Shown one piece after another: positions 9,153 through 18,760 of a DNA stretch of 64,000 bases. The translations under genes and the position numbers were made by a program. The notes beneath the pieces were generated by a model, which was given only the letters and a program-made list of their open reading frames with translations, did not search any database and was not told the DNA's origin. The stretch covers positions 62,001-126,000 of the forward strand of contig NZ_CAUPZS010000001.1 in the NCBI RefSeq assembly GCF_963515715.1, written 5' to 3'. This stretch comes from Clostridium_AW sp963515715. Lineage in GTDB: Bacteria; Bacillota; Clostridia; Clostridiales; Clostridiaceae. Numbering within the stretch: the stretch's first letter is position 1; every line of letters starts with the position of its first letter.

Positions 9153-9922
9153 TAGATAAGACCTCTTTTTTAAATGCTATGGAGTATGAGGATAAAAACA
9201 GGATTTCAAATATTTATGATAAAATTATTTTAGCTAATAAAACAAATAGGGGGATATATACAGAAGATTTTTATCCTCCCAATCTTTGGAGAAAATTAGA
9301 GCAACTGCAGGGAGTTTTACCGATAAATGTTTATAGCAATGGAGTTTTTAAAGAAGCTGAAAGAAGAATTTTGGTATTCTCTCCCGAGGAAATCTGGTAT
9401 TACCCATTAAGTTTAATAAGAATTGTAAATTTATCTTCCTTCTCAACTCCAAGCCATAGAGATTATTTAGGAGCTTTAATGTCTTTAGGTTTAAAGAGAG
9501 AAAAGTTTGGAGATTTGATAATTAAAGATGATAGTTGTTATCTACCTGTTAAAGAAGATTTAAGTAAATATATTATTGAAAACTTAAAAGGAATAGGAAA
9601 TTGCCCTTGCAAAGTTGAATTAATCGATGTTTATACAGAGGCAATACCTGATTTCGAATTCAAAGATTTATTTTTAATTATAACCTCTAGCAGAATTGAT
9701 TGTATTGTTAGCGCTTTAACTAACTTATCTAGAAATAAGGCTACAGAATTAATTGAAGGTGGTAAGGTGCTAATAGACTATTCAATTATAAAAGATAAGG
9801 ATAAAATTCTATCTAATAATTCCATAGTTACAATAAGGGGATATGGAAAATTTAAATACATAGGTGAAAATGGATTTACAGGTAGTGGAAGGATGAAAGT
9901 TAATTTTAAAAAATTTGTTTAA
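9149..9922 (+). CDS. ylmH: S4-domain RNA-binding protein YlmH
   Basis: Ribosome-associated S4-domain protein. The N-terminal part (about 1-175) is the YlmH/DUF4343-like region with FYPPNLWRKLE and GLKREKFGDLI. The C-terminal about 65 residues form the S4 RNA-binding fold (ASRID-like SSRIDCIVSALTNLSRNKATELIEGGKVLID). In Bacillus it can support ribosome quality control alongside RqcH, whose gene also lies in this window at 19854-21596. It overlaps ylmG by four bases. Confidence 0.9.
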   Translation: MIDKTSFLNAMEYEDKNRISNIYDKIILANKTNRGIYTEDFYPPNLWRKLEQLQGVLPINVYSNGVFKEAERRILVFSPEEIWYYPLSLIRIVNLSSFSTPSHRDYLGALMSLGLKREKFGDLIIKDDSCYLPVKEDLSKYIIENLKGIGNCPCKVELIDVYTEAIPDFEFKDLFLIITSSRIDCIVSALTNLSRNKATELIEGGKVLIDYSIIKDKDKILSNNSIVTIRGYGKFKYIGENGFTGSGRMKVNFKKFV

Positions 9923-9937
9923 TACGAGGTGTTTGGC

Positions 9938-10552
9938 ATGAAAATAACTGCAATGGACATTACGGGTAAAGAATTTAAAAAAGGCTTCAGAGGTTATGAT
10001 ATGGATGAGGTGGATGAGTTTTTAGAAGAAGTGGCAGAAAGTTATGAAACTTTATATAAAGAGAACTCATCAACAAAGGAAAAAATAAGTTTGATGGAAG
10101 AGAACTTAAATCATTATAGAAAAATGGAAGAAACAATACAAAACACATTGTTGCTAGCCCAAAATGCTGCGGATCAGTCTAAAAAATCTGCACAACAAGA
10201 ATCTGAATTAATTATAAGAAATGCTAATGAAAATTCAAGGAAGCTATTAGATAAGGCTCATAATGATGTAGTAAAGATAAATGATGAATATGAGAAGCTA
10301 AAAAATGAATTTATTATGTTTAAAAACAAGTTTAAGAATTTTATGCAATCTCAAATAGAAATGTTTGAAGACATGGAAAAGGATTTCATGAAAAATTATA
10401 ATATTGGCAGCATAATTGATTTGGAAATGCCTAAGGAAAAAGAAATTGATGATTTAAATAAGGAAATATCCTTTGATGAAAAAGAAAATATTATAGAGGA
10501 TATTAGAAATGATAGTTTTGAAGAAATAAAGAATTTTTTCGTTGAAGAATAA
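9938..10552 (+). CDS. divIVA: Division-site/polarity protein DivIVA
   Basis: Coiled-coil scaffold that senses negative membrane curvature at poles and septa. The start is ATG 9938, six bases after GAGGTG; an in-frame ATG nine bases earlier overlaps the ribosome site. The N-terminal lipid-binding domain is typical (ITGKEFKKGFRGYDMDEVDEFL), followed by a long coiled coil (about 35-140) and an acidic tail. It ends the ylm cluster and is followed by a terminator. Confidence 0.95.
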   Translation: MKITAMDITGKEFKKGFRGYDMDEVDEFLEEVAESYETLYKENSSTKEKISLMEENLNHYRKMEETIQNTLLLAQNAADQSKKSAQQESELIIRNANENSRKLLDKAHNDVVKINDEYEKLKNEFIMFKNKFKNFMQSQIEMFEDMEKDFMKNYNIGSIIDLEMPKEKEIDDLNKEISFDEKENIIEDIRNDSFEEIKNFFVEE

Positions 10553-10554
10553 AG

Positions 10555-10582
10555 TCTCGCTCACCACAGAGTGAGATTTTTT
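10555..10582 (+). terminator. Rho-independent terminator after divIVA
   Basis: Eight-base arms (10555-10562 and 10569-10576, one G-T pair) with a 6-base loop and a run of six T. It separates the division cluster from aroB. Confidence 0.9.
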
Positions 10583-10614
10583 GCATGTAAATAAGTAAGT
10601 CAAAGGAGGTTTTT

Positions 10615-11697
10615 ATGAAGGAGTTAGAAATATTATCCCAAAAACCCTATAAAGTGTATATTGATAGTAATTTAGATAAATTATCTAAGATTTTAGAAGA
10701 ACATAGAATTAAGCACAAGGCTAAATTTTATTTATTAACTGATGATAAGGTTTATGAATTATATAAAGATAAGATAGAAATGTTTAAGGACATTTTTCAA
10801 GTAGATATTTATTACTTTAATAATGGAGAGAAAAGTAAGAACTATAATACTGTAAATGATATATATTCTTTTTTGATAGAGAAAAATGCTAATAGAAACA
10901 GTATCCTAATAACATTAGGAGGAGGAGTAGTAGGAGATTTAGGAGGATTTGTTGCTTCTACCTATATGAGAGGGATTAAATATATCAATATACCTACTAC
11001 CCTTTTATCACAAGTAGACAGTTGTATAGGTGGTAAGGTAGGATATAATTTTAATGGCGTAAAAAACATTATAGGAAGTTTTTATAATCCAGAGTTTGTA
11101 TATATATCCACTAATTTTTTGAAAACTTTAGATAAAAAACAATTTATTGATGGATTAGGAGAGGTAAGTAAGTATTCTCTTATTAAAGAAGGGTCAATGC
11201 TTGCATATTTAAGAGAAAATTCAAAGGGTATTTTAGAGAGAGAAAATGATAAAATGCTCTATTTAGTTAAAAATTGTTTAAAGATAAAAAAAGATATTAT
11301 AGAAGAGGACTATAGGGATTTAGGAAGGAGAAATATTTTAAACTTCGGTCATACAGTTGGCCATGGATTAGAGATTGCCTCCAATGGAAATTTAAGTCAC
11401 GGTGAAGCTGTTGCATTAGGTAGTTTAGTGGCTTTAAAATTGTCAGAAGATATTTTAGCTTTGGATAAAGAAACTTATAAAGAGATGGAAGAGGTTTTAG
11501 ATAAGCTTAATTTACCTACTAAACACAAAGTTGACAATTATAAATTATTTATGTATTCTATTAATCATGATAAAAAAAATGATGAAGATCTAAACTTTGT
11601 ATTACTTAATAAAATTGGAGATCCTAAAATAAAAATAAAAGTAAGTAAAGAACAGTTATATAGTGCTTTAAAGAATAGTATAAGCAAGGGGGAGTAA
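10615..11697 (+). CDS. aroB: 3-dehydroquinate synthase
   Basis: Second enzyme of the shikimate pathway, converting DAHP to 3-dehydroquinate with NAD and a divalent metal. The 360-residue protein has the family signatures GGGVVGDLGGF (NAD binding), TTLLSQVDSCIGGKVGYNF, and the metal ligands in GLGEVSKY and the histidines of NFGHTVGHG and LSHGEAVALG. An AGGAGG ribosome site lies eight bases ahead. It heads the block aroB-mtnN-aroF-aroA, with two bases to the next start. Confidence 0.96.
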   Translation: MKELEILSQKPYKVYIDSNLDKLSKILEEHRIKHKAKFYLLTDDKVYELYKDKIEMFKDIFQVDIYYFNNGEKSKNYNTVNDIYSFLIEKNANRNSILITLGGGVVGDLGGFVASTYMRGIKYINIPTTLLSQVDSCIGGKVGYNFNGVKNIIGSFYNPEFVYISTNFLKTLDKKQFIDGLGEVSKYSLIKEGSMLAYLRENSKGILERENDKMLYLVKNCLKIKKDIIEEDYRDLGRRNILNFGHTVGHGLEIASNGNLSHGEAVALGSLVALKLSEDILALDKETYKEMEEVLDKLNLPTKHKVDNYKLFMYSINHDKKNDEDLNFVLLNKIGDPKIKIKVSKEQLYSALKNSISKGE

Positions 11698-11699
11698 AA

Positions 11700-12392
11700 A
11701 TGACTATAGGAATAATTGGTGCAATGATTGAAGAGGTAGAACCACTGTTAAAGGATTTAAAATTAGAAAGAAAATTAGTAAAGGCAGGCATGGAGTTTAA
11801 CCATGGAGAACTTTGGAATAATGAAGTAGTCATAGTTAAAAGTGGTATAGGAAAAGTGAATGCAGCAGTATGCGCTCAAATATTGATAGATGATTTTAAT
11901 GTAGATGCAGTTATCAATGTAGGAGTTGCAGGAGGCGTAGGAAATGATGTCTATCCAGGTGATGTAATCATCGGAGAGAACTTAGTTCAGCATGATATGG
12001 ATTCAACGGCTTTCGGGGAAAAGAGAGGGCAAATTCCAAGATTAGATACTTTTGATTTTAAGTGCGATGAAACTCTACTACTTAAGGCAAAAAGAGCTTG
12101 TGAGAAAATGAATAATTGTAAGTACTTTGTGGGAAGAATTGTAACTGGAGATCAATTTATAGCTGACTCAGATAAAATTAAATGGTTAAGTGAAGAGTTT
12201 TCTGCATTAGCTTGTGAAATGGAAGGAGGAAGTGTGGCACAGGTATGTCATTTAAATGATATTCCTTTTGTAGTTATTAGATCAGCGTCAGATAATGCTA
12301 ATAACGGTGCACACATGGACTATGAAAAATTTAAGCCGATTGCAGTCAATAATTCAGTAACTATACTTAAAAACATGTTAGAAACTATGTAG
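11700..12392 (+). CDS. mtnN: 5'-methylthioadenosine/S-adenosylhomocysteine nucleosidase
   Basis: Cleaves the glycosidic bond of methylthioadenosine and S-adenosylhomocysteine in methyl-cycle recycling. Visible are the N-terminal IGIIGAMIEEVEPL, VGVAGGVG, and the substrate-binding motif EMEGGSVAQVC followed by VVIRSASDNAN with the catalytic Asp. 230 residues, standard. Its insertion inside an aromatic-biosynthesis gene row is not functionally obvious; it may just share the transcript. Confidence 0.95.
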   Translation: MTIGIIGAMIEEVEPLLKDLKLERKLVKAGMEFNHGELWNNEVVIVKSGIGKVNAAVCAQILIDDFNVDAVINVGVAGGVGNDVYPGDVIIGENLVQHDMDSTAFGEKRGQIPRLDTFDFKCDETLLLKAKRACEKMNNCKYFVGRIVTGDQFIADSDKIKWLSEEFSALACEMEGGSVAQVCHLNDIPFVVIRSASDNANNGAHMDYEKFKPIAVNNSVTILKNMLETM

Positions 12393-12403
12393 GTGATAAT
12401 TGA

Positions 12404-13204
12404 ATGAAAGATTTACTAGTAGATTTAAAAAGTGGGGAAAGGATAAAGGTAAAAGTAGGGGATATTGTTATAGGTGGAACCGAAAAAGTTTTTATATCTG
12501 GTCCTTGCTCTGTTGAAGACTACGAAACTATGAGGAAGATAGGAAAAGAATTAAAAAACATCGGAGTCCATATTCTAAGAGGTGGTGCATTTAAACCTAG
12601 GACTTCTCCTTATGATTTTCAAGGGCTTAAAGATGATGGACTTAAAATTATAAAGGCAATAAGTGAAGAGTTTAATATGCCTTTTGTCACAGAAATAATG
12701 GATACAAGGGATGTAGAAAAAGCTATTGAATATATTGATATGATCCAAATAGGGTCCAGAAATATGTATAATTATAGTCTTTTAAAAGAAGTAGGAAAAA
12801 CTGATAAACCTATTTTGCTTAAAAGGGGTATGAGCGCAACCTTAGCTGAATGGTTGTATGCAGCTGAATACATCATGGCAGAAGGAAATATGAATGTAGT
12901 TTTATGTGAAAGAGGTATAAGAACCTTTGAAAGTTATACTAGAAATACACTAGATTTAAATAGTGTAGCAGTAATAAAAGAAAAATACAGGTTACCTGTA
13001 ATTGTAGATCCAAGCCATGGTACTGGATTAAGGGAATTAGTACCTAAAATGAGCATAGCATCAATAGCTACTGGAGCAGATGGTCTTATAATTGAAAGTC
13101 ATATTAGTCCCGACAATTCTGTATCTGATGCAAGGCAAACCGTATCAATAGATACTGTAAAAAGCATAATGGATAAATCATTATTATTGGAGAGATTGGT
13201 ATGA
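12404..13204 (+). CDS. aroF: DAHP synthase (type I-beta, no chorismate mutase domain)
   Basis: Condenses phosphoenolpyruvate and erythrose 4-phosphate into DAHP, the first step of the shikimate pathway. The 266-residue product matches the beta subgroup, with SGPCSVEDYE, the substrate motif KPRTSPYDFQG, QIGSRNMYN, KRGMSATLAEW and the metal-ligand stretch DPSHGTGLRE. There is a short N-terminal extension but no chorismate mutase or ACT domain, so it is probably not allosterically regulated in the usual way. Its stop overlaps the aroA start by four bases. Confidence 0.94.
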   Translation: MKDLLVDLKSGERIKVKVGDIVIGGTEKVFISGPCSVEDYETMRKIGKELKNIGVHILRGGAFKPRTSPYDFQGLKDDGLKIIKAISEEFNMPFVTEIMDTRDVEKAIEYIDMIQIGSRNMYNYSLLKEVGKTDKPILLKRGMSATLAEWLYAAEYIMAEGNMNVVLCERGIRTFESYTRNTLDLNSVAVIKEKYRLPVIVDPSHGTGLRELVPKMSIASIATGADGLIIESHISPDNSVSDARQTVSIDTVKSIMDKSLLLERLV

Positions 13205-14502
13205 TAGATGATATATTAACCCTCTGTGGATATAAAGAAAATGTCTGTGGCACTTACACTTTGCCAGGGGATAAATCTATAGCCCATAGATCACTTATAA
13301 TTGGGGGACTTCCTAAGGGAGAATATAAAATTTTTAATTTTCCCAATAGTAAAGATTGTGAAGCTACTTTGAGTTGTATGACTAAACTAGGTCTAAAGGT
13401 TAAAAAAATAGATGATATACTTTATGTAGAATCTCCAGGGTACCTAAACTTTAATAAGAAAGTGGAAGAATTGAACTGTGAGAACTCAGGAACTGCTGTA
13501 AGGCTGTTATCAGGAGTATTAGCAGCGTTAAATATAGAAGGAAGATTAACAGGAGATATTTCCTTAAGCAAAAGACCAATGGATAGAATAACTATGCCAT
13601 TAACAAAAATGGGGGCAAATATAGTTAGCAATAATGGCAATCTTCCTTTAATTTTTGAAAAAAGCAAAGGGTTAAAAGGAATGGAGTATAATATGCCTGT
13701 AGCTTCTGCTCAGGTTAAGTCCTGTTTGCTTATTTCAGGATTTTTATCTCCTGGAATCACTGAGGTGAAAGAAAAATTACCCACAAGAGATCACACAGAA
13801 AGGTTATTTAAATACATTGGAGCGGATATAGATGTTGTAGATGACCTTATAAAAATAAAAAATTCTTTTATAAAATCTAAGGATATTACTGTGCCAGGTG
13901 ATATATCTTCAGCAGCTTTTCTAATTTCTTTAGCCTTATTAGGCAAAGATAATTTTATAAAAATAGAAAAATTACTTTTAAATGAGAGAAGAAGAAAATA
14001 TTTAGATATATTAATAAAAATGGGAGCCAATATAAATTATATGGTTGAAGATATGGTAAACAATGAAGAGATTGGTACAGTTGAAGTTAAGAGTAGCAAT
14101 TTAAAAGGTTTAATAATAAAAGAGGAAGAAGTACCACATATAATCGATGAAATACCAATATTATCTATTCTAGCAGCTTTTAGTCAGGGAGAAACTATAA
14201 TAAAGTCTGTAGAAGAACTGAAGTACAAAGAGAGCAATAGAATAGAGGCTATAATAAGTAATTTAAATAGTTGTGGTATAGAAGCTTATTTTAATTCTGG
14301 AGATCTAATAATTAAAGGTGGAAATAGTTATTTTAATAAAGATATAAATATAGATAGCTATAATGACCATAGAATTGCTATGAGTTTTTTAAGCATAGCT
14401 ATGAGAAATCACGGTAGGACAAAAATAAAAAACTGGAGCTGCAGCGAAATATCATTTCCTAATTCTATAGATTATTTTAAGGACTTTATTAGAATAATTT
14501 AA
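13201..14502 (+). CDS. aroA: EPSP synthase (3-phosphoshikimate 1-carboxyvinyltransferase)
   Basis: Transfers the enolpyruvyl group of PEP to shikimate 3-phosphate. The 433-residue product has LPGDKSIAHRSLI near the N terminus, ENSGTAVRLLSG, the LSKRPM stretch, ASAQVKSC and the C-terminal KESNRIEA and DHRIAMS motifs of the two inside-out domains. It is translationally coupled to aroF by a four-base overlap and ends the aromatic block; no clear terminator follows. Confidence 0.95.
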   Translation: MIDDILTLCGYKENVCGTYTLPGDKSIAHRSLIIGGLPKGEYKIFNFPNSKDCEATLSCMTKLGLKVKKIDDILYVESPGYLNFNKKVEELNCENSGTAVRLLSGVLAALNIEGRLTGDISLSKRPMDRITMPLTKMGANIVSNNGNLPLIFEKSKGLKGMEYNMPVASAQVKSCLLISGFLSPGITEVKEKLPTRDHTERLFKYIGADIDVVDDLIKIKNSFIKSKDITVPGDISSAAFLISLALLGKDNFIKIEKLLLNERRRKYLDILIKMGANINYMVEDMVNNEEIGTVEVKSSNLKGLIIKEEEVPHIIDEIPILSILAAFSQGETIIKSVEELKYKESNRIEAIISNLNSCGIEAYFNSGDLIIKGGNSYFNKDINIDSYNDHRIAMSFLSIAMRNHGRTKIKNWSCSEISFPNSIDYFKDFIRII

Positions 14503-14566
14503 TGAATTAAAGAAAAAATAATTATAGTTACAAAAATCTATGAGGAGAAAGGGGTTAACTATAATT

Positions 14567-15175
14567 ATGGATAATAAAAGCATGGAAATGTATAAAAGGA
14601 GATTGCTGGAGGAAAAGAAAGATGTAGAAGATTTATTGTTGCTTATGAAAAATACGGAGACTATAGATTCCAACAGTGAAATGTCCAATGAGTTATCTGT
14701 ATATGACAATCATCCTGCCGACGTAGCAACTGAATTATTTGACAAAGAAAGAGGATTGGCCCTTAAAGGAAATGAAATGAACATATTAAACAAGATAAAT
14801 TCAGCATTGAAGATGATAGAAGAAGGAAGTTATGGAAACTGTAAAAAATGTGGTAAAGAAATTAATGAAGAGAGATTAAAATTTATACCTTACGCAGAAT
14901 ATTGTGCGGATTGTCAAAAAGAGGAAAACTACCTAGTAAATGGAAATTTACACACAAGGGATTTTGCACCTAAGAATAGGGCCTTAGAAGAGTTTTACAC
15001 GGGCTTTAACCGTTTAGGAGAAGTAGGATTCGATGGAGAAGATAGCTATCAAGGGGTAGGTAGATATAATAACAGAGAGAAGATATATGATGAATATTAT
15101 GAAGATGAGGAAGATGGAGTAGTAGAACCAATTGAAAGAATAAGTAATCAACAATATAAAAATACTTTATATTAG
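14567..15175 (+). CDS. ylyA: TraR/DksA-type zinc-finger protein (YlyA/YteA-like)
   Basis: Protein with an N-terminal helical region and a C4 zinc finger (C-x2-C, 17 residues, C-x2-C) around residues 94-116, as in DksA/TraR proteins that bind RNA polymerase secondary channels or, in YlyA/YteA, modulate sporulation or general transcription. The start is uncertain: ATG 14567 has a GGGG site 12 bases upstream; ATG 14540 lacks one. The acidic 80-residue tail is longer than in DksA. The position before lspA-rluD-pyrR matches ylyA of Bacillus. Confidence 0.8.
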   Translation: MDNKSMEMYKRRLLEEKKDVEDLLLLMKNTETIDSNSEMSNELSVYDNHPADVATELFDKERGLALKGNEMNILNKINSALKMIEEGSYGNCKKCGKEINEERLKFIPYAEYCADCQKEENYLVNGNLHTRDFAPKNRALEEFYTGFNRLGEVGFDGEDSYQGVGRYNNREKIYDEYYEDEEDGVVEPIERISNQQYKNTLY

Positions 15176-15252
15176 TGAATAATGAAGAGGTTAGGATAGA
15201 ATTTTGATCTTTGAATTAAAATTTTATCCAATACCCCTTCTCTTTTCACTTT
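15174..15252. repeat. Imperfect palindromic intergenic element
   Basis: The gap before lspA contains an inner stem (15194-15205 with 15218-15229, one mismatch) nested in an outer imperfect inverted repeat (GTGAA... to ...TTCACTT). It resembles small intergenic palindromes common in clostridia. It could be a MITE remnant or just a transcript-end structure. Confidence 0.45.
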
Positions 15253-15290
15253 TAATTTTTCACTTGAAATAAAAAAGTGGGGGTGTTCTA

Positions 15291-15764
15291 ATGGAAATAA
15301 TAATTATAATTTTAGGCATTGTCATAGATAGGATTACTAAGTTTTGGGCTGTTAAAAACTTGTCATCGGGAACAGATATGGTGATCATTAAAGATTTTTT
15401 TCAATTTTCATATTTAGAAAATACAGGTGCTGCTTTTGGAATATTTAGAGACAAACTATTCTTTTTAACGGGAATTACATCTATAATAACAATTGCTTTA
15501 ATGGTATATTTATTTAAATATAAGCCAACAAGTATTTTACTTAGAATTAGTTTAGCGTTGATAATAAGTGGAGCTATAGGCAATCTTATTGATAGAATCC
15601 AATATAAATATGTAGTGGATTTTATACTGATTCATTATAAAGATAAATATTATTTTCCAACATTTAATGTAGCGGATATCTTAGTTACATGCGGTGCGAT
15701 TTTACTAATATTTTTTATATTAAAGGAAGAAAATTATGGAGATAAAGGAATTTTTGATAAATAA
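15291..15764 (+). CDS. lspA: Lipoprotein signal peptidase (SPase II)
   Basis: Membrane aspartic protease that removes signal peptides from prolipoproteins. The 157-residue protein has four hydrophobic helices and the two catalytic-Asp regions, GAIGNLIDRI and FNVADI, plus ENTGAAFGIF. Its 3' end overlaps the rluD start by 29 bases, so the two are cotranslated. The lipoprotein at 22542-23615 would be one substrate. Confidence 0.95.
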   Translation: MEIIIIILGIVIDRITKFWAVKNLSSGTDMVIIKDFFQFSYLENTGAAFGIFRDKLFFLTGITSIITIALMVYLFKYKPTSILLRISLALIISGAIGNLIDRIQYKYVVDFILIHYKDKYYFPTFNVADILVTCGAILLIFFILKEENYGDKGIFDK

Positions 15765-16644
15765 GGATTTTGAAAATACGAGATTGGATGTATTTTTAAC
15801 AGAGCATTTAGATGGAAAATCAAGATCATTTATACAAGGACTTATTGAAAAAGAAGAAATAAAAGTAAATGATAAGGTGAAAAGAAGTAATTATAAATTA
15901 AAAGATGGAGATATAGTTACCATAAGAATTCCTAATTCGATTCCCTTAAATGTGGAGGGGGAGGAAATACCTTTAGAAATATTATATGAAGATAATGATG
16001 TTATAGTAGTTAATAAATCACAAGGCATGGTGGTGCATCCGGCTCCAGGTAATTATAAAGGTACTTTAGTTAATGCACTAATACACCATTGTAAGGACTT
16101 GTCTGGAATAAATGGGATAACTAGGCCTGGTATAGTACATAGAATTGATAAGGATACTTCAGGGGTGTTAGTAGTAGCTAAAAATGATATTGCTCACAAC
16201 AAATTAGCTTATCAACTTAAAGAACATACTATGACTAGAGTTTATGTTGCATTAGTAGAAGGAGTTATAAAAGAAGATGAGGGAACTATAGATGCCCCAC
16301 TTGGAAGACATCCTGTAGAGAGGATAAAAATTTCTGTAATTCCTAAAGGAAGAAGGGCAGTTACCCATTTTAAGGTCTTAGAACGTTATAATTCAAATAC
16401 CCTTGTTCAGTGCAAGCTAGAGACAGGAAGAACGCATCAAATAAGAGTTCATATGGCTTACATAGGTCATCCATTGGTAGGTGATCCAGTGTATGGATAT
16501 AAAAAACAAAAATTTAATTTACAAGGTCAAATGCTCCATGCTAAGAAATTAGGATTTATTCATCCCACAAAGGAGGAATATATGGAGTTCGATACAGATA
16601 TACCTGAACATTTTAAGAAAATATTAGGTGTTTTAGAAAAGTAG
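15736..16644 (+). CDS. rluD: Pseudouridine synthase, RluD/YlyB family
   Basis: Isomerises uridine to pseudouridine in 23S rRNA. An N-terminal S4 domain (about 12-75) is followed by the RluA-type catalytic domain with the catalytic Asp motif GIVHRIDKDTSGVLVVAKN, then LETGRTHQIRVH. 302 residues, standard. The start chosen overlaps lspA. Confidence 0.93.
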   Translation: MEIKEFLINKDFENTRLDVFLTEHLDGKSRSFIQGLIEKEEIKVNDKVKRSNYKLKDGDIVTIRIPNSIPLNVEGEEIPLEILYEDNDVIVVNKSQGMVVHPAPGNYKGTLVNALIHHCKDLSGINGITRPGIVHRIDKDTSGVLVVAKNDIAHNKLAYQLKEHTMTRVYVALVEGVIKEDEGTIDAPLGRHPVERIKISVIPKGRRAVTHFKVLERYNSNTLVQCKLETGRTHQIRVHMAYIGHPLVGDPVYGYKKQKFNLQGQMLHAKKLGFIHPTKEEYMEFDTDIPEHFKKILGVLEK

Positions 16645-16696
16645 TTGCATTACTCATTTTAATATGGTATGATTTAATAAATTAAAATTCCTTTAA

Positions 16697-16800
16697 ATGA
16701 TCCAGAGAGATTATAAGGCGTTAATTAAGAGAGATGTAATTAGGTAATTGTTTAGAATTTTACGCCTTGACTCTACAATGGGTCAAGGCTTTAATTTTAT
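16697..16800 (+). promoter_or_regulatory. PyrR-responsive attenuator of pyrR-uracil permease
   Basis: The leader contains the PyrR binding-loop consensus TCCAGAGAG (16701-16709). Downstream, GCCTTGAC and GTCAAGGC (about 16764-16790) form a terminator stem followed by a T-rich run. An upstream AAGGCGT (about 16714) can pair with ACGCCTT (about 16762) as the competing antiterminator. Known logic: UMP-bound PyrR holds the binding loop and lets the terminator form. Confidence 0.88.
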
Positions 16801-16838
16801 ATTTAATTAAAAGCTTATGGTTAAGAGGTGAAGGGTTT

Positions 16839-17375
16839 ATGAAACTTAAGGCATCTATATTAGACGATAAATCTATAAAAAGGGCTTTAATAAGAGTATC
16901 TCATGAGATAATTGAAAAAAATAAAGGCGTAGAGGATATAGTGCTAATCGGTGTGAAAAGAAGAGGATATCCTTTAGCAGAGAGAATATCAAAGAATATA
17001 GAAAATTTTGAAGGAACAAATATACCTGTAGGAAGTGTAGATATTACACTATACAGGGATGATTTAACAAGCATCGATGCACAACCACAGGTAAGTGATG
17101 AAAAAATAGGTGTGAATGTAAAGGACAAAAACGTAATAATAATAGACGATGTTATTTACACAGGAAGAACTGTAAGAGCTGCTATTGATGCAATATTTAA
17201 AAATGGTAGACCTAAAATGATCCAGCTTGCAGTACTTGTAGATAGAGGTCATAGAGAATTACCAATAAGGCCTGATTATGTAGGTAAGAACATACCAACA
17301 TCAAAGAGCGAAATAGTTTCTGTAGAAGTAGAAGAAATTGATGGAGTGGACTCAGTAAAGATTTATGAAATATAA
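16839..17375 (+). CDS. pyrR: Pyrimidine operon regulator/uracil phosphoribosyltransferase PyrR
   Basis: RNA-binding attenuation protein of pyrimidine genes, with uracil phosphoribosyltransferase activity. ATG 16839 follows a GAGGTGAAGGG site and gives the usual 178 residues. The PRPP-binding motif VIIIDDVIYTGRTVRAA and the RRGYPLAERI region are present. It is controlled by the attenuator in its own leader and precedes the uracil permease gene. Confidence 0.95.
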   Translation: MKLKASILDDKSIKRALIRVSHEIIEKNKGVEDIVLIGVKRRGYPLAERISKNIENFEGTNIPVGSVDITLYRDDLTSIDAQPQVSDEKIGVNVKDKNVIIIDDVIYTGRTVRAAIDAIFKNGRPKMIQLAVLVDRGHRELPIRPDYVGKNIPTSKSEIVSVEVEEIDGVDSVKIYEI

Positions 17376-17440
17376 TATATAGATAAAAATCAAAAATCTT
17401 TTAAATTAGTTCAGTGAGACTAAAAAGGGAGGAATAATAT

Positions 17441-18760
17441 ATGAAAAATTATATCGATGTTAATGAAAAATTACCCATTAGTAAAACAATACCACTAAGT
17501 TTGCAACATTTATTTGCTATGGTAGGAGCGACTATTCTAGTACCTATGCTAACAGGGATGAGTCCATCTATGGCACTTTTCTGTAGTGGTGTGGGAACGT
17601 TAATTTATACCTTATGTACTAAAGCTAAGCTTCCAGCATATGTTGGATCATCCTTTGCATTTATAGCACCCATGACCGTTGCATCTGCAAGTTTTGGACC
17701 TAATGCTATGTTGTCTGGTATAATTGCCGCAGGATTAGTTTATGTAATTGTAGCTTATATAATAAGCTTAACAGGTACAGATTGGTTAAACAAACTTTTA
17801 CCACCGGTAGTTGTAGGTTCCGTTGTTTTAGTTATTGGATTAGGATTGGCAGGGGTTGCTGTTAATTGGGCAGGATTGAATTCAGGATTTATAGACCCTT
17901 CAATGGCGCATGTACCAAGATGGGCATGGATAACAGTATCAGTGATAACCTTAGGTATTGGTATATTTGGGACAATGTATTTTAAAGGGTTTTTAGGAGT
18001 TATTCCTATCCTCATATCAATGATTGCTGGATATGCAGCAGCTTTAATGTTAGGTGTAATACCACCAGAAAGTATAGCTAAAATTACAAACGCGAAGCTC
18101 TTTCAATTACCACCTTTTATGTTGCCAAAGTTTAATATAAATGCCATGATATTAATGGCACCTGTAGCTTTTGTAACATTAGCAGAACATATTGGACATG
18201 TATATGTAACTAGCAATGTTATAGGAAAAGATTTTACAAAGGAACCAGGTCTTCACAGATCCATACTTGGAGATGGATTAGCAACTGTTTTTGCAGGTTT
18301 TGCAGGAGGCCCTCCCAATACTACTTATGGTGAAAACATTGGAGTTATGGCAATAACTAAGGTTTATAGTGTATGGGTAATTGTAGGTGCTGCAATAATA
18401 GCTATAATACTGTCTTTCATAGGACCTGTATCAGCTATAATAGAAACAATGCCTATGCCAGTTATGGGCGGAGTAAGCATTCTTCTATTTGGTATAATTG
18501 CATCTTCAGGATTTAGGGTTTTTGTAGAGGACAAAGTAGATTTTAGTAAAAAAAGAAACCTTGTAATAGCTTCAGTTATAATAGTTCTTGGAATAGGTGG
18601 AGCAGGAATTAACTTTGAGTTGAATGGTTCACCAGTTGAAATAGCAGGAGTTGCTTTAGCAACTTTAGTTGGAATAATATTAAATTTAGCACTACCAAAA
18701 CAAAGTAAAACTGAAGAAGATGAAAATATAGATGAAAATAACAGAAAAACAGTAGCTTAG
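17441..18760 (+). CDS. uraA: Uracil permease (NCS2 family)
   Basis: Nucleobase:cation symporter that imports uracil. The 439-residue protein has about 14 hydrophobic segments with the N-terminal LQHLFAMVGATILVP, the substrate-helix motif AEHIGH near residue 247, and the NCS2 stretch GGPPNTTYGENIG. It follows pyrR closely and is likely under the same attenuator (pyrP in Bacillus). The stop codon lies inside its own terminator hairpin. Confidence 0.95.
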   Translation: MKNYIDVNEKLPISKTIPLSLQHLFAMVGATILVPMLTGMSPSMALFCSGVGTLIYTLCTKAKLPAYVGSSFAFIAPMTVASASFGPNAMLSGIIAAGLVYVIVAYIISLTGTDWLNKLLPPVVVGSVVLVIGLGLAGVAVNWAGLNSGFIDPSMAHVPRWAWITVSVITLGIGIFGTMYFKGFLGVIPILISMIAGYAAALMLGVIPPESIAKITNAKLFQLPPFMLPKFNINAMILMAPVAFVTLAEHIGHVYVTSNVIGKDFTKEPGLHRSILGDGLATVFAGFAGGPPNTTYGENIGVMAITKVYSVWVIVGAAIIAIILSFIGPVSAIIETMPMPVMGGVSILLFGIIASSGFRVFVEDKVDFSKKRNLVIASVIIVLGIGGAGINFELNGSPVEIAGVALATLVGIILNLALPKQSKTEEDENIDENNRKTVA

